This document shows, piece after piece, positions 30,936-40,537 of a DNA stretch of 53,429 bases. How positions within the stretch are numbered: the first letter of the stretch is position 1; each line of letters begins with the position of its first letter. The position numbers were made by a program, and so were the translations under genes. The notes below the pieces were generated by a model. That model had not been told where the DNA came from. It made no database searches and saw nothing but the letters and a program-made list of their open reading frames with translations. The DNA is taken from contig ONCM01000036.1 of NCBI GenBank assembly GCA_900316305.1, positions 1-53,429 on the forward strand, read 5' to 3'. This DNA comes from an uncultured Bacteroidales bacterium (GTDB taxonomy: Bacteria > Bacteroidota > Bacteroidia > Bacteroidales > WCHB1-69).

Positions 30936-33900
30936 ATGCTGAAAGGAACAAAAAATAGGAACTTATGGCAACCTCTGCTGCTGAAAACAACGGCGGTGTG
31001 GCTCTTCCTATGTCTGTTCCTGACCTCCGCCCACGCGCAGTTCTACAACGGCTCGCAGCTGACCTTCGGGAAAAACCGCGTGCAGCATCAGAAGTTCAAC
31101 TGGCAGTATCTCAGGGCGGAACAGTACGATGTTTATTACTACCCCACCGGTCGCGCACTGGCACAGTACGTCTTCTACAAAACGCCGGAATTTATCGCGG
31201 AAATCGAACATCTGCTGAACTATACCTCCAAAAAGAAGCTGCAAATCATCGTCTATAACACGCAGGCTGACTTTCGGGAGTCGAATTTCGCTTACGACTA
31301 CGAGGATTTCTACAACCAGGGCGGCGTGACCAACATCTACGGCACCAAAATCTACATCTACTTTGACGGCAACCGGGCGCATCTGGACCGGATGATTCGC
31401 GGCGGCCTCATGGACATGTACGCCCACTGGATGGTACAAGGCTCGACCATCGGCTCCAACATCTCCTACGACTACCTAATGAACGTGCCGAGCTGGTTTT
31501 ACAGCGGTCTGGCCTCCTACTACGGAGAGCACTGGAACAGCGATATCGAGGCGCACGTCAAAAACGGCATCCTCACTAACAGCTACAAACGGCTGGACGA
31601 ACTTTCCCCTGTGGAAGCCACCTTTGCCGGACACTCCCTTTGGAAATACCTCGTCGATCTTTACGGCGAAGAAATCATTCCGAAGGTGCTCTATCACACG
31701 CGCGCCGGCAAGAGCATGGAAAACGGCATGGCGCGGGCAACCTCCATCCCTTTCAAAGCACTGACCACATACTGGTATAAATATTATATGGTCATGTTCC
31801 ATCCCGACATGTCCAAATCGATGCCTGCGGGTGAGGAAATCCTCCGCAAGCCCAACCCCAAACGCGATTACGCACGATTCTGCTTTTCCCCTGACGGCGA
31901 CAAATACGCTTACGTTACCAACGAGGCCGGACAGGTGCGCGTATGGCTGAAGACCCCTAACAGGAAGAATCCAACGTGCATCCTCAAAAAATACCATAAG
32001 ACGGAGGACAACCCCGACTTGAGCTTCCCGCTCATCGCCTGGCACCCCTCCGGCGAAATTTTGGGTCTCACCCTCGAAAGCAAGGGCGACTGCTTCTATA
32101 TTCCTTACGATCTGGAAAAACGGAGATGGGGCAAGAAATTCCTTGTGAATGTGGAGAAAATCACCTCCTGGTGCTACTCCCCGGACGGCCAGCAGATGCT
32201 TTTCTCCGGATTCAAAAACGGTCAGTCGGACCTCTATATGTACAGTTTCGCGGCACGCACCTACCAAAACCTCACGAACGACTTTTATGACGACTACAAT
32301 CCCGTTTTTGTGAACGACCGGCAGATTGCCTTCGCCTCCAACCGTCCAGTGGATTCCATCTTGTTGAAAGACAATTTCTTGGACGCATCCAATCAACGCA
32401 AATACAACCTGTTCCTCTATAATTATAAGGCAAAGGATACGGCTTTGCTGCGAATCACAGACACACCCTACGCCGATGAATTCGGCTTACAACCCGCTGG
32501 TGATCAGCGAATTCTGTACTTGAGCGATGAGAGTGGAGTGGTCAACCGCTACGAAGCCACTTTCGACAGTTCCATCAGCCGTATCGACACAGCCGTCCAT
32601 TTCATGCACTACGCGACCACACATCCGCTAACCGACCGCGCTTACAATATTTTGGAACAGGCTTACAATCCCGCCACCAACACGATAGCAGACATCTCCC
32701 TCATGGAGAAGTACAAACATATCTGGTTTACGGAATTTCACAACCTTTATCATCCGGACATTGTACCCTCCAAATTCCATAAAGCCATCTTGGCAGACAT
32801 CATTAAACAAACGGAGAAACAAACGGTTAAAGATAGCCTGCCTCCCGATGACGGCACCCCGAAACATGGGTTTATCCTCTCTTCGGAGGTTAACAAGGCT
32901 CTCCCTGAAGCGGACGATTTCGATGGCGACACCACCTATACCTCCGCCAAATCCAGCAAACAATTCTCCATCCCAGTTGGCTTGCCATATCGAGTACAAT
33001 ATTCTATAGACCAAGTGATTACACAGGCGGACTTCAGCTTCCTGAACACCTCTTACCAACAGTTCGAGGGCGGCTTGGCTCCCATCTACCTGAACACCGG
33101 TTTCAATGCACTGTTCATGCTGGGTATCAACGACTTGTTTGAGGATTACCGCATCACTGGCGGCTTCCGAATCGGCTTGAACCTCAACAGTTACGAATTC
33201 ATGTTCAGCTATGAAAACCTCGCCAACCGCCTCGACCGGCAGATTACCCTCTACCGCCAGGCCATCGAATCGGAGGTAAACGGCTACGTCTATAAGCAGA
33301 ATTCCAACAGCCTCTTCTATACGTTAAAACTTCCGTTCAACAAGACCAACAGCATCCGTATGGTGCTGAAGGGGCGTTACGAGACCAATGTGATAGCAGC
33401 CCTGAACGACAGGACGTTACAGGAGAAAGACGAACGACACGTTTGGGCAGGCGTGAAACTGGAGTACATTTTTGACAGTTCGAAAGAGCTTTATACCAAC
33501 TTGTGGCGCGGCACCAAATTGAAACTTTTCGCTGAATACGAACAACGACTCGAGCGTGATACCCGTAATCTGTTTGTTATCGGCTTTGACGCACGCCGCT
33601 CCTTCAAACTCTACCGCAACATGACGCTGGCCTTGCGACTGGCTGGCAGTACCAACACGGGATCCGCCCGACTGGTCTATTTCATGGGCGGGGTGGACAA
33701 TTGGATCGCCGCCAAGTTCAACCGCGACATGTCAGTGGATCCTACCCAAGACTACGCCTACCAGACCTTGGCAACCAACATGCGCGGCTTCAAACAGAAC
33801 ATTCGAAACGGCAATTCCTTTGTCGTGTTCAACTCCGAACTGCGCATCCCCATCGTGCAACTGATTGTCGGACATAAAGTAGGATGGAATCTCCTTAATT

Positions 33901-34178
33901 CGTTACAAATCAATCTTTTCGGCGATGTAGGCACGGCTTGGACAGGCTTTACGCCCTATTCCGAGAACAACTGCCTTTATACGCGCTACATCGACAGCGG
34001 TCCGATTCATGCGGAGGTGAAACGGCAAGTGGATCCGTGGGTGGGCGGCTTCGGCATCGGTGCCCGAATTTCCGTCTTAGGTTACTTCCTCCGTTTCGAC
34101 TATGCTTGGGGAGTGGAAGATATGGCGATTTCGAACAAAAAGGGAATGTTTATGTTTTCGCTGGGCACCGACTTTTAA
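30936..34178 (+). CDS. secreted TolB-like beta-propeller plus C-terminal outer-membrane beta-barrel protein
   Basis: A roughly 1080-residue envelope protein. From the ATG at 30936 it has a basic start then a signal peptide (TAVWLFLCLFLTSAHAQ). Next come a gluzincin-like region (RMIRGGLMDMYAHWMVQG, VPSWFYSGLASYYGE) without an intact HExxH, then WD40/TolB-type blades (FCFSPDGDKYAYVTN, CYSPDGQQMLFSG, IAFASNRPVDS), and from about residue 700 alternating strands ending in MFMFSLGTDF, a terminal aromatic residue typical of outer-membrane barrels (BamA/surface-antigen like). The earlier ATG at 30903 is inside the palindrome and gives an odd N-terminus, so I prefer 30936. Ligand or substrate is unknown. 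Confidence 0.82.
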   Translation: MLKGTKNRNLWQPLLLKTTAVWLFLCLFLTSAHAQFYNGSQLTFGKNRVQHQKFNWQYLRAEQYDVYYYPTGRALAQYVFYKTPEFIAEIEHLLNYTSKKKLQIIVYNTQADFRESNFAYDYEDFYNQGGVTNIYGTKIYIYFDGNRAHLDRMIRGGLMDMYAHWMVQGSTIGSNISYDYLMNVPSWFYSGLASYYGEHWNSDIEAHVKNGILTNSYKRLDELSPVEATFAGHSLWKYLVDLYGEEIIPKVLYHTRAGKSMENGMARATSIPFKALTTYWYKYYMVMFHPDMSKSMPAGEEILRKPNPKRDYARFCFSPDGDKYAYVTNEAGQVRVWLKTPNRKNPTCILKKYHKTEDNPDLSFPLIAWHPSGEILGLTLESKGDCFYIPYDLEKRRWGKKFLVNVEKITSWCYSPDGQQMLFSGFKNGQSDLYMYSFAARTYQNLTNDFYDDYNPVFVNDRQIAFASNRPVDSILLKDNFLDASNQRKYNLFLYNYKAKDTALLRITDTPYADEFGLQPAGDQRILYLSDESGVVNRYEATFDSSISRIDTAVHFMHYATTHPLTDRAYNILEQAYNPATNTIADISLMEKYKHIWFTEFHNLYHPDIVPSKFHKAILADIIKQTEKQTVKDSLPPDDGTPKHGFILSSEVNKALPEADDFDGDTTYTSAKSSKQFSIPVGLPYRVQYSIDQVITQADFSFLNTSYQQFEGGLAPIYLNTGFNALFMLGINDLFEDYRITGGFRIGLNLNSYEFMFSYENLANRLDRQITLYRQAIESEVNGYVYKQNSNSLFYTLKLPFNKTNSIRMVLKGRYETNVIAALNDRTLQEKDERHVWAGVKLEYIFDSSKELYTNLWRGTKLKLFAEYEQRLERDTRNLFVIGFDARRSFKLYRNMTLALRLAGSTNTGSARLVYFMGGVDNWIAAKFNRDMSVDPTQDYAYQTLATNMRGFKQNIRNGNSFVVFNSELRIPIVQLIVGHKVGWNLLNSLQINLFGDVGTAWTGFTPYSENNCLYTRYIDSGPIHAEVKRQVDPWVGGFGIGARISVLGYFLRFDYAWGVEDMAISNKKGMFMFSLGTDF

Positions 34179-34189
34179 TGTTTCTCTGT

Positions 34190-34197
34190 TAATTTTG
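34190..34197 (+). promoter_or_regulatory. possible -7 promoter word for mutS2
   Basis: TAATTTTG ending 8 nt before the mutS2 ATG; if used, the transcript would be almost leaderless. Alternatively mutS2 is read from the upstream gene, 27 bp away. Confidence 0.4.
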
Positions 34198-34205
34198 ACT
34201 TTTAT

Positions 34206-36680
34206 ATGCTCTATCCTGATAATTTTGAAGAAAAAATCGGTTTTGACATTGTGCGACGTCTCATCTTGAGCCATTGTCTCAGTCCGCAGGGAACGGAGGA
34301 GGTGGACAAGATGCAGTTCATGTCGGACATGCTGGAGATCATGCCGGCGTTGGAGTCTGTGGAGGAGTTCCGCCAGCTGCTGCTCTTCGACGAACCATTT
34401 CCCGCCCAAGATTTCTATGATCTGCGGGAGGTGCTGAAACGGTTGCGCATCGATGGCACTTACATTGAGTTGGAGGAACTGGCCTGTCTGCGCGGCTTTA
34501 TCCAGTCCATGACCCAAATTTTCGTCTATTTCAAGGTGCGCCACGAGGACAACCGCTACCCGCGCCTCTGGTCAATGTGTGCGGAGATGCCGTTGCAGCG
34601 GGATTTGACCTCGGCCATCAACCGTATCATGGATGAAAAGGGGCAGATGCGCGACAATGCCTCCGACGAGCTGGCACGCATCAAAGGGGCCATCAACCGC
34701 TTATCCCGTGACGCCGACCGACAGATCCGCAAAATCCTCGCCGCCGCCAAGCAAGACGGCATCGTGAAGGAGGATGCTGAGATGACCATCCGCAACGGCC
34801 GCCTCTGCATCCCCGTCTCCGCACAGTTCAAACGTCGTCTGCATGGCTTTGTGCACGACGAGTCCGCCACCGGCCAGACCGTCTTCATCGAACCCACGGA
34901 GGTTTTCGATGCCAATAACGAACTCAAAGAGCTGCAAAACGCTGAACAGCGCGAGATTATCCGCATCCTGACGGAAATCACCAACTTTATCCGTCCGCTC
35001 ATCGACGACCTTCTGGATGCCCAAAAACTGATGGGCAAGTACGATTTCTTACGCGCAAAAGCCCTTTTCGCCATCGACATTGACGCTTCCGTACCGCATA
35101 TCCACCCCAAAACCATCGTCCAATGGTATCAGGCCAAACATCCGCTCCTCTACCTCAACTACAAGAAAAACCATAAGGATGTGGTCCCCTTGGACATCAA
35201 ACTGGTGCCCGAAAAACGCATCCTGATTATCTCCGGACCCAACGCAGGCGGCAAGTCTGTATGTTTGAAAAGCGTTGGTTTACTGCAATATATGATGCAA
35301 TGCGGACTTCCCGTCTCCATGATGAGCACCTCCGACATGGGCATCTTCGAAAGCATCTTTATTGACATTGGCGATGAACAGTCCATCGACAACGACCTGA
35401 GTACTTATAGCTCCCATCTGCAGAATCTGAAGGTGATGGACGAGCGGTTGAACGAAAAATCGCTGTTCCTGATTGACGAGTTCGGCAGCGGCACGGAGCC
35501 CACCTTGGGCGGTGCGCTGGCAGAATCCATCCTCGAAAGCTATTACGACAAAAAAGCGTTCGGAATCATCACCACCCACTACGGGAACTTAAAGATGTTC
35601 TCCGACACGCATCCGGAAGCGGAAAACGGAGCTATGTTATTCGATACCAACGCGTTAATTCCTCTCTATATCCTGAAAATCGGCAAACCGGGCAGCTCGT
35701 TCACCTACGAAATCGCCCGCCATATCGGTCTCAATCCGCAGGTTATCGACAACGCGATACAGAAATCCGGCACTGCCCAAATCGACTACGAACGAAAGCT
35801 GGAGGAAATCGAAATCACCCAAATTGAGGCGGAACAGAAACTCAAAATGGTGCGCGCCGCCGATGACCAGCTGGCCCAAATGATTGACGAATACGCGGAA
35901 AAGTTCGCGCAACTCGACAAACAGCGCAAGGAAATCCTCACAAAAGCCAAAAACCAGGCCAACAGCATTGTGGATAGCGCCAACAAGATTATCGAAAACA
36001 CTATTCGCGAAATCAAAGAGTCGAAAGCGGACTCCGAACGCACCAAAAAAGTGCGTAGCGAGGTGCAGGTTTTCAAAAAAGAGATGCAGAAGGAGATCGA
36101 AAGCATCGAAAAGGCAGAGGCTGAAGCGGTGAAGCCCATCATCCCGATCCATAAGCGGAAGCCGGTGGAACGCAAGCCGACCGTCGAAGAGGTGATGGAC
36201 AAGACCATCCGCGTGGGTGATTCTGTCTATCTGCCTGATTCCCAGATTGCCGGCGAAGTAACCCAAATCGACGGCAACGATGTGATGATCTCGTTCCATT
36301 CCGTGAATTTCCGCACCAAATTGGACAAACTGATCAAAATCAGCAAGAAAGAGGCGCGGAACGTGGAACGCGGCCACGTGTCGCAGTTCAACGCTGGCTC
36401 CATCGCCGACGCCCTCAACAAAAAGCTCTCCGCCTTCAACTCCACTTTGGACGTGCGCGGGCAGCGTGCCGAAGAGATGATGCACAATTTGGAGGAATAT
36501 TTGGACGAAGCGGCCATGTTGGGAGTCCAGAATTTACGAATCCTGCACGGCAAAGGAAACGGTATTTTGCGTAGCGTAGTAAGACAGTATCTCGCTCGAA
36601 GACAAGACATTGCGGAATTCCATGACGAAATGCTGGAACTGGGCGGCGCAGGCATCACCGTAGTGAAAATGAAAAAGTAG
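34206..36680 (+). CDS. mutS2: endonuclease MutS2
   Basis: MutS-family ATPase with a C-terminal Smr nuclease domain; known members suppress recombination or split collided ribosomes. The 824-residue protein lacks the mismatch-recognition N-terminus of MutS, as expected. Walker A is ISGPNAGGKSV near residue 345, followed by SMMSTSDMGIFESIF, Walker B LFLIDEFGSGTEP and ITTHYGNLK. A long coiled coil (about 540-650) precedes a KOW-like segment (VGDSVYLPDSQIAGEV) and the Smr domain LDVRGQRAEEM with LRILHGKGNGILR near the end. Confidence 0.96.
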   Translation: MLYPDNFEEKIGFDIVRRLILSHCLSPQGTEEVDKMQFMSDMLEIMPALESVEEFRQLLLFDEPFPAQDFYDLREVLKRLRIDGTYIELEELACLRGFIQSMTQIFVYFKVRHEDNRYPRLWSMCAEMPLQRDLTSAINRIMDEKGQMRDNASDELARIKGAINRLSRDADRQIRKILAAAKQDGIVKEDAEMTIRNGRLCIPVSAQFKRRLHGFVHDESATGQTVFIEPTEVFDANNELKELQNAEQREIIRILTEITNFIRPLIDDLLDAQKLMGKYDFLRAKALFAIDIDASVPHIHPKTIVQWYQAKHPLLYLNYKKNHKDVVPLDIKLVPEKRILIISGPNAGGKSVCLKSVGLLQYMMQCGLPVSMMSTSDMGIFESIFIDIGDEQSIDNDLSTYSSHLQNLKVMDERLNEKSLFLIDEFGSGTEPTLGGALAESILESYYDKKAFGIITTHYGNLKMFSDTHPEAENGAMLFDTNALIPLYILKIGKPGSSFTYEIARHIGLNPQVIDNAIQKSGTAQIDYERKLEEIEITQIEAEQKLKMVRAADDQLAQMIDEYAEKFAQLDKQRKEILTKAKNQANSIVDSANKIIENTIREIKESKADSERTKKVRSEVQVFKKEMQKEIESIEKAEAEAVKPIIPIHKRKPVERKPTVEEVMDKTIRVGDSVYLPDSQIAGEVTQIDGNDVMISFHSVNFRTKLDKLIKISKKEARNVERGHVSQFNAGSIADALNKKLSAFNSTLDVRGQRAEEMMHNLEEYLDEAAMLGVQNLRILHGKGNGILRSVVRQYLARRQDIAEFHDEMLELGGAGITVVKMKK

Positions 36681-36692
36681 CGAAAAATTTTT

Positions 36693-36700
36693 TATTTTCG
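36693..36700 (+). promoter_or_regulatory. variant -7 word before ktrA
   Basis: TATTTTCG then ccgcc, 21 nt before the ATG; C replaces T at position 7 of the usual word. Confidence 0.4.
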
Positions 36701-36721
36701 CCGCCTTCTAAAATAGAGATT

Positions 36722-37417
36722 ATGGCTCAGAAAAAATTTGCCGTCATCGGCGCAGGACAGTTCGGTCAGGCTATCAGTCTGGCACTCTCGGAAAAAGGTT
36801 TCGAGGTGCTGGTGATCGATAAGGACATGAAGAAAGTGCAGAACATCAGCGATGATGTGGCGTATGCTGTCTGCACCGACGCCACCGACAAACGCGCCCT
36901 TCTAAACGAAAACATCAAGGATTTCGATGCCGTGATTGTCGCCATTGGTGATGATTTCGTGGAACGCTTGCTCTGTATCTCAAACCTCATCGACCTCGGT
37001 ATCAAGAAGATATACTGCCGTACCAAAGGTTCCCACCAGCAGACCATTCTGGAAAAGATGGGCATCACGGAGTTCCTCTCTCCCGAAGAGGAGCTGGCCA
37101 CAATGCTGGCGGAGCGGTTGAGCAATCCCAACATCCTCTCCTACCTGCAGATGCCTGACGAATACCGTATCGCTTCCATCATTGCACCTGACCGTCTGGA
37201 AGGGCTCACCCTCGGCGACATCAACTTCCGCGACAACCACCACCTCAGCTTAGTGACCATTCGTCGTAACTTCGAAGAAATTGAGAACAAGGAACTAACT
37301 ATGAAACAGCACATTATCGGTGTGCCTGACAACTCCACCGTCATCCGGAAAGACGATGTCTTCGTGCTTTTCGGCAAAGACCGCGATATTGACAACTTCA
37401 TCAAAATCAACCTATAA
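36722..37417 (+). CDS. ktrA: potassium uptake regulatory subunit (KtrA/TrkA, RCK domains)
   Basis: Cytoplasmic gating ring subunit of a Ktr/Trk potassium transporter. The 231-residue single-unit form (RCK_N plus RCK_C) corresponds to KtrA rather than the doubled TrkA. The nucleotide-binding Rossmann motif is VIGAGQFGQAISLAL near residue 9, with the acidic residue in VLVIDKD, then CTDATDK. The RCK_C part begins near residue 150. Its TAA overlaps the ATG of the channel gene (TAATG), tying the two together. Confidence 0.93.
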   Translation: MAQKKFAVIGAGQFGQAISLALSEKGFEVLVIDKDMKKVQNISDDVAYAVCTDATDKRALLNENIKDFDAVIVAIGDDFVERLLCISNLIDLGIKKIYCRTKGSHQQTILEKMGITEFLSPEEELATMLAERLSNPNILSYLQMPDEYRIASIIAPDRLEGLTLGDINFRDNHHLSLVTIRRNFEEIENKELTMKQHIIGVPDNSTVIRKDDVFVLFGKDRDIDNFIKINL

Positions 37418-39219
37418 TGTCTCTTTTCAGAAATCACGACGAGTACAATGGAAAAATCCGGATTCACATCGTGAATCACAAGGATCGTATCCAGCGGGCG
37501 CTGCAGATTTGCAGTCTGCTGATCTCCATTGTGACCATCGCGTGCATTTTCTGCTACCACGGACTCTACATCACCCCAGAAATCAAAAACCTGATACGCT
37601 GGGTAATACACGGAAGCCTCTGTTTCTATGTAGTGAAATATTTCGTACTGCTGTTTTACTCGCTGCACCGAGGCGATTTCATCAAGCAATCGTGGGGCGA
37701 GTTCTTAATTATTTTGTTGCTAATCTTCCAGTTCATAGCTGTCAATATCTTCCACTTCGATATTTTCAACGTACAGAATTTTGAGAATATCTACCTGATT
37801 TTCATACAGTTCTACTTCCTGATTATTGTACTGTTAGAGATGGCGAAGATGAGCAGCACGCTCGGAAAATACCATCTCAGTCCGCCAATATTGATGGTGG
37901 GGTCGTTCTTGTTTCTGATCGCCATCGGCACCATTTTGTTGATGATGCCGCGTATGACCACAAACGGCATCTCCTTCATTGATGCTTTTTTCACCGCCAC
38001 CAGCGCCAGCTGCATCACCGGACTGTCGGTTGTCAGCACCCCGGACTGTTTCACCTTCAAAGGGCAGGTAGTCATCCTGATGCTCATCCAGTTAGGAGGT
38101 ATGAGCATCCTCTCCTTCGCAACGTTCTTTTCCACGTTCCTTTCCAGCTCGATGGTAGGCTTGCGCTACCAGTACATGATCCGCGACATGATGTCCACCG
38201 ACCGGCTTTCCGACTCGGTGGGGCTGTTGCGCAGCATCGTGCTGACCACCTTTATCATTGAGGCGGTGGGGGCAGCGTTCCTATTTACCTACTGGAAATC
38301 GACCGGCTTCTTCCTATCCGACAAGCAGAACCTCTTCTTCTCGCTCTTTTACACCGTTTCGGCCTTCAACAACGGCGGATTCGTGCTTATTGACGACAGT
38401 CTGCTAAATCTTGGAGTACCAGGTAGTTACTTCCCGCAAGTCGTGATCATGGCGTTGGTGTTTCTCGGCGGCATCGGCTTCCTTACCATCCGCGACTTCT
38501 TCAGCTACCGCTACATCCGCGAACGCAACAAATACAAGTGGAAAACGCTCATGCCCCAGACCAAAATCGTTCTTTATGTGACATTGTCCATTATCGGAAT
38601 CGGCAGTATCCTCTTTTTCTTCCTTGAATACAACAATACGTTGAAAGGAATCGACGGGTTCGGCGACAAGTTGTTCACCACCGTATTTCAGATTACAACC
38701 TGCCGAACATCTGGCTTTAACGTACTGGACATCAATGCAATGAAGATTTCTACAATCATCCTGATTTTAGTGGCGATATTCATCGGCGGCTCCCCCAGTT
38801 CCACGGGCGGCGGTATCAAGACCACCTCGCTGTTCATCGTCATCAAATCCGTCATTGCAACCATTAAAGGTAAGAAGAACATCGAGTTCGATCATAAGGC
38901 TATTTCACCGTCCTTAGTGGAGAGAGCCACCACCATTATGATGATGTCCGCGACGTTCATCCTGGTTTCGTGCTTCCTGCTTACCGTCGTGCAGCCGGAT
39001 GTGCAACTCCTGCACGCGTTGTTCGAAACCTCCTCGACCTTCACCACCTGCGGTCTCTCCACGGGCGAATGCGCGAACTGGAACTGGATGGCCAAGCTCG
39101 TCCTGATTGTCAACATGTACTGCGGCCGTATTGGCACGCTGACTCTGGCTTTTGCGCTAACGCGTCACAAAAAAGAGTCGCCGCACCAATATCCGGACCT
39201 CTACATCATGCTCGGCTAA
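37417..39219 (+). CDS. ktrB: potassium uptake channel subunit (TrkH/KtrB family) with N-terminal extension
   Basis: Membrane K+ translocating subunit of the superfamily of K+ transporters. Selectivity-filter-type turns recur: ATSASCITGLSV, SAFNNGGFVL, TTCRTSGFNV and SSTFTTCGLS, one per MPM repeat. The C-terminus ends in RIGTLTLAFALTRH. At 600 residues it is longer than usual (about 440-490) because about 140 residues with roughly four extra hydrophobic segments precede the first repeat; such long forms occur in Bacteroidota. The ATG overlaps the ktrA stop. Ion selectivity (K+ versus Na+) is inferred from the glycines in the filters. Confidence 0.92.
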   Translation: MSLFRNHDEYNGKIRIHIVNHKDRIQRALQICSLLISIVTIACIFCYHGLYITPEIKNLIRWVIHGSLCFYVVKYFVLLFYSLHRGDFIKQSWGEFLIILLLIFQFIAVNIFHFDIFNVQNFENIYLIFIQFYFLIIVLLEMAKMSSTLGKYHLSPPILMVGSFLFLIAIGTILLMMPRMTTNGISFIDAFFTATSASCITGLSVVSTPDCFTFKGQVVILMLIQLGGMSILSFATFFSTFLSSSMVGLRYQYMIRDMMSTDRLSDSVGLLRSIVLTTFIIEAVGAAFLFTYWKSTGFFLSDKQNLFFSLFYTVSAFNNGGFVLIDDSLLNLGVPGSYFPQVVIMALVFLGGIGFLTIRDFFSYRYIRERNKYKWKTLMPQTKIVLYVTLSIIGIGSILFFFLEYNNTLKGIDGFGDKLFTTVFQITTCRTSGFNVLDINAMKISTIILILVAIFIGGSPSSTGGGIKTTSLFIVIKSVIATIKGKKNIEFDHKAISPSLVERATTIMMMSATFILVSCFLLTVVQPDVQLLHALFETSSTFTTCGLSTGECANWNWMAKLVLIVNMYCGRIGTLTLAFALTRHKKESPHQYPDLYIMLG

Positions 39220-39292
39220 CCCCCGAAAACAGGCTTGTTTCGGAAATTTTCACCGCCAAAGCGTTTGTTTCCATAAAAAGTGTATTTTTGCC

Positions 39293-39300
39293 GCGCTAAA
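39293..39300 (+). promoter_or_regulatory. -7 promoter word for rpsU operon
   Basis: TATTTTTG then ccgcgc, 37 nt before the rpsU ATG. Confidence 0.65.
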
Positions 39301-39337
39301 TTAATTTATTCACAATTAAAAGAAAGAGGTATTTTTT

Positions 39338-39532
39338 ATGATTATTGTTCCCATTAAAGAAGGCGAGTCCATCGACAAAGCGCTCAAGAAACTGAAAAAG
39401 AAATTCGACAAGATCGGCGTGAAGAAAGAAATCCGCGCCCGTCAGGAATTCACCAAGAAGAGCGTCATCAGACGGGAGCAATTGCGCAAAGCCATCTACG
39501 TTCAGCAGCTTCGTGCCGCCGAAAACGAATAA
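39338..39532 (+). CDS. rpsU: 30S ribosomal protein S21
   Basis: A 64-residue basic protein starting MIIVPIKEGESIDKALKKLKKKFDK with the conserved helix EIRARQEFTKKSVIRREQL; typical S21, which sits near the 3' end of 16S rRNA and the anti-Shine-Dalgarno region. AGGT-type purines (agaaagaggt) precede the start. A terminator follows, then xer and hpf, so much of the transcription probably ends after this gene with some read-through. Confidence 0.97.
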   Translation: MIIVPIKEGESIDKALKKLKKKFDKIGVKKEIRARQEFTKKSVIRREQLRKAIYVQQLRAAENE

Positions 39533-39558
39533 CGGACGGTTTTGACAATCACAAAGGA

Positions 39559-39586
39559 AACAGGGACGCATCCCTGTTTTTTTTTT
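39559..39586 (+). terminator. intrinsic terminator after rpsU
   Basis: aacaggga / tccctgtt stem, cgca loop, continuing into a run of ten T. Confidence 0.9.
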
Positions 39587-39589
39587 GCC

Positions 39590-39617
39590 CATCATGGACG
39601 TATGCGATACGTCCCTA
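39590..39617. repeat. degenerate GTAG...CTAC palindrome
   Basis: ggacgtat (39596-39603) and atacgtcc (39607-39614) form the inner arms; the right end keeps ccctac while the left end has diverged (atcat). It overlaps the in-frame upstream extension of the xer frame, which is therefore not coding. Confidence 0.6.
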
Positions 39618-39632
39618 CCAATGGTTAACGAT

Positions 39633-40523
39633 ATGAATTATACGGATTTCATCGATTATCTCCAATACGAGAAACGGGTGTCTCCGCACACGGTGACCGC
39701 GTATGAGCATGATTTGTCCCGATTTTTCAACTACTTAGAAGAAAAATTGGAGATTAATCAACTGTCAGATGTTCATACTGAGGATATTCGGTCGTGGATC
39801 ATCTCCCTGTTGGAGGACGAATCCTTGCAGGCGAAATCGGTTTCCAGGATGATCAGTGCAGTGAAGGCGTTCTATCGTTACAAATTGAAAATCAAAGAAT
39901 TGTCGGTTAATCCAACCTTGACCATCCAATCCCCGAAAGTGCCCAAAAAGCTGCCCCAATATGTGGAGCAGAAGGATATGGAGCATCTTTTCTCCGACAT
40001 TCCGTTCGAGGATTCGTTCGAGGGTCTGCGCGACCGCACCATCCTCGAGCTCTTCTACGCTACTGGTATGCGTCTATCGGAGCTGCTGAACCTCAAAATT
40101 CAAGACATTCATTTCCAAGACAATACAATCAAAGTTTTGGGAAAACGCAATAAAGAGCGCCTCATTCCGTTTGGAAATAGGCTGTCGGAGTTATTGACAA
40201 TGTACTTGGGAAACTTGGAAAAAAAATTTGTTGACGGAACGAAAAATAATTATATCTTTGTCACCGATAAAGGAGAACAACTTTATCCGAAAGCTGTCTA
40301 TCGAATTGTTCGTAAATACTTGGATATGGTAACCACGATTGACAAACGCAGCCCGCACGTGCTCAGGCACACCTTTGCAACGCATCTGCTGAACAACGGT
40401 GCCGACCTGAACGCCATCAAGACCATCCTGGGCCACAGCAGTCTGGCCGCCACCCAAGTATATACCCACAACTCCATAGAGCAGCTCAAATCCATTTATA
40501 AACAAGCTCATCCAAGAGCATAA
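39633..40523 (+). CDS. site-specific tyrosine recombinase XerC/XerD
   Basis: A 296-residue tyrosine recombinase of the Xer type that resolves chromosome dimers at dif. Catalytic residues: Arg in ATGMRLSELLNL near 145, Lys in VLGKRNKERLIPF, HVLRHTFATHLL (His and Arg) near 244, GHSSLAATQVYTH with His and the nucleophilic Tyr near 276. The N-terminal core-binding domain starts FIDYLQYEKRVSPHTV. The start at 39633 avoids the upstream palindrome. Location between rpsU and hpf, without integrase neighbours or att sites, supports a housekeeping role; XerC and XerD cannot be separated by reading. Confidence 0.92.
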   Translation: MNYTDFIDYLQYEKRVSPHTVTAYEHDLSRFFNYLEEKLEINQLSDVHTEDIRSWIISLLEDESLQAKSVSRMISAVKAFYRYKLKIKELSVNPTLTIQSPKVPKKLPQYVEQKDMEHLFSDIPFEDSFEGLRDRTILELFYATGMRLSELLNLKIQDIHFQDNTIKVLGKRNKERLIPFGNRLSELLTMYLGNLEKKFVDGTKNNYIFVTDKGEQLYPKAVYRIVRKYLDMVTTIDKRSPHVLRHTFATHLLNNGADLNAIKTILGHSSLAATQVYTHNSIEQLKSIYKQAHPRA

Positions 40524-40525
40524 AA

Positions 40526-40532
40526 AAGGAGG
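40526..40532 (+). promoter_or_regulatory. strong Shine-Dalgarno site before hpf
   Basis: aaggagg, five bases from the hpf ATG. Such a site is rare among the genes of this window. Confidence 0.75.
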
Positions 40533-40537
40533 TTTTT

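Noticed and set aside
39633-40523. Mobile-element integrase
   Set aside because: Xer-type motifs and size, located in a housekeeping rpsU-hpf context; no attachment-site repeats or phage genes nearby.
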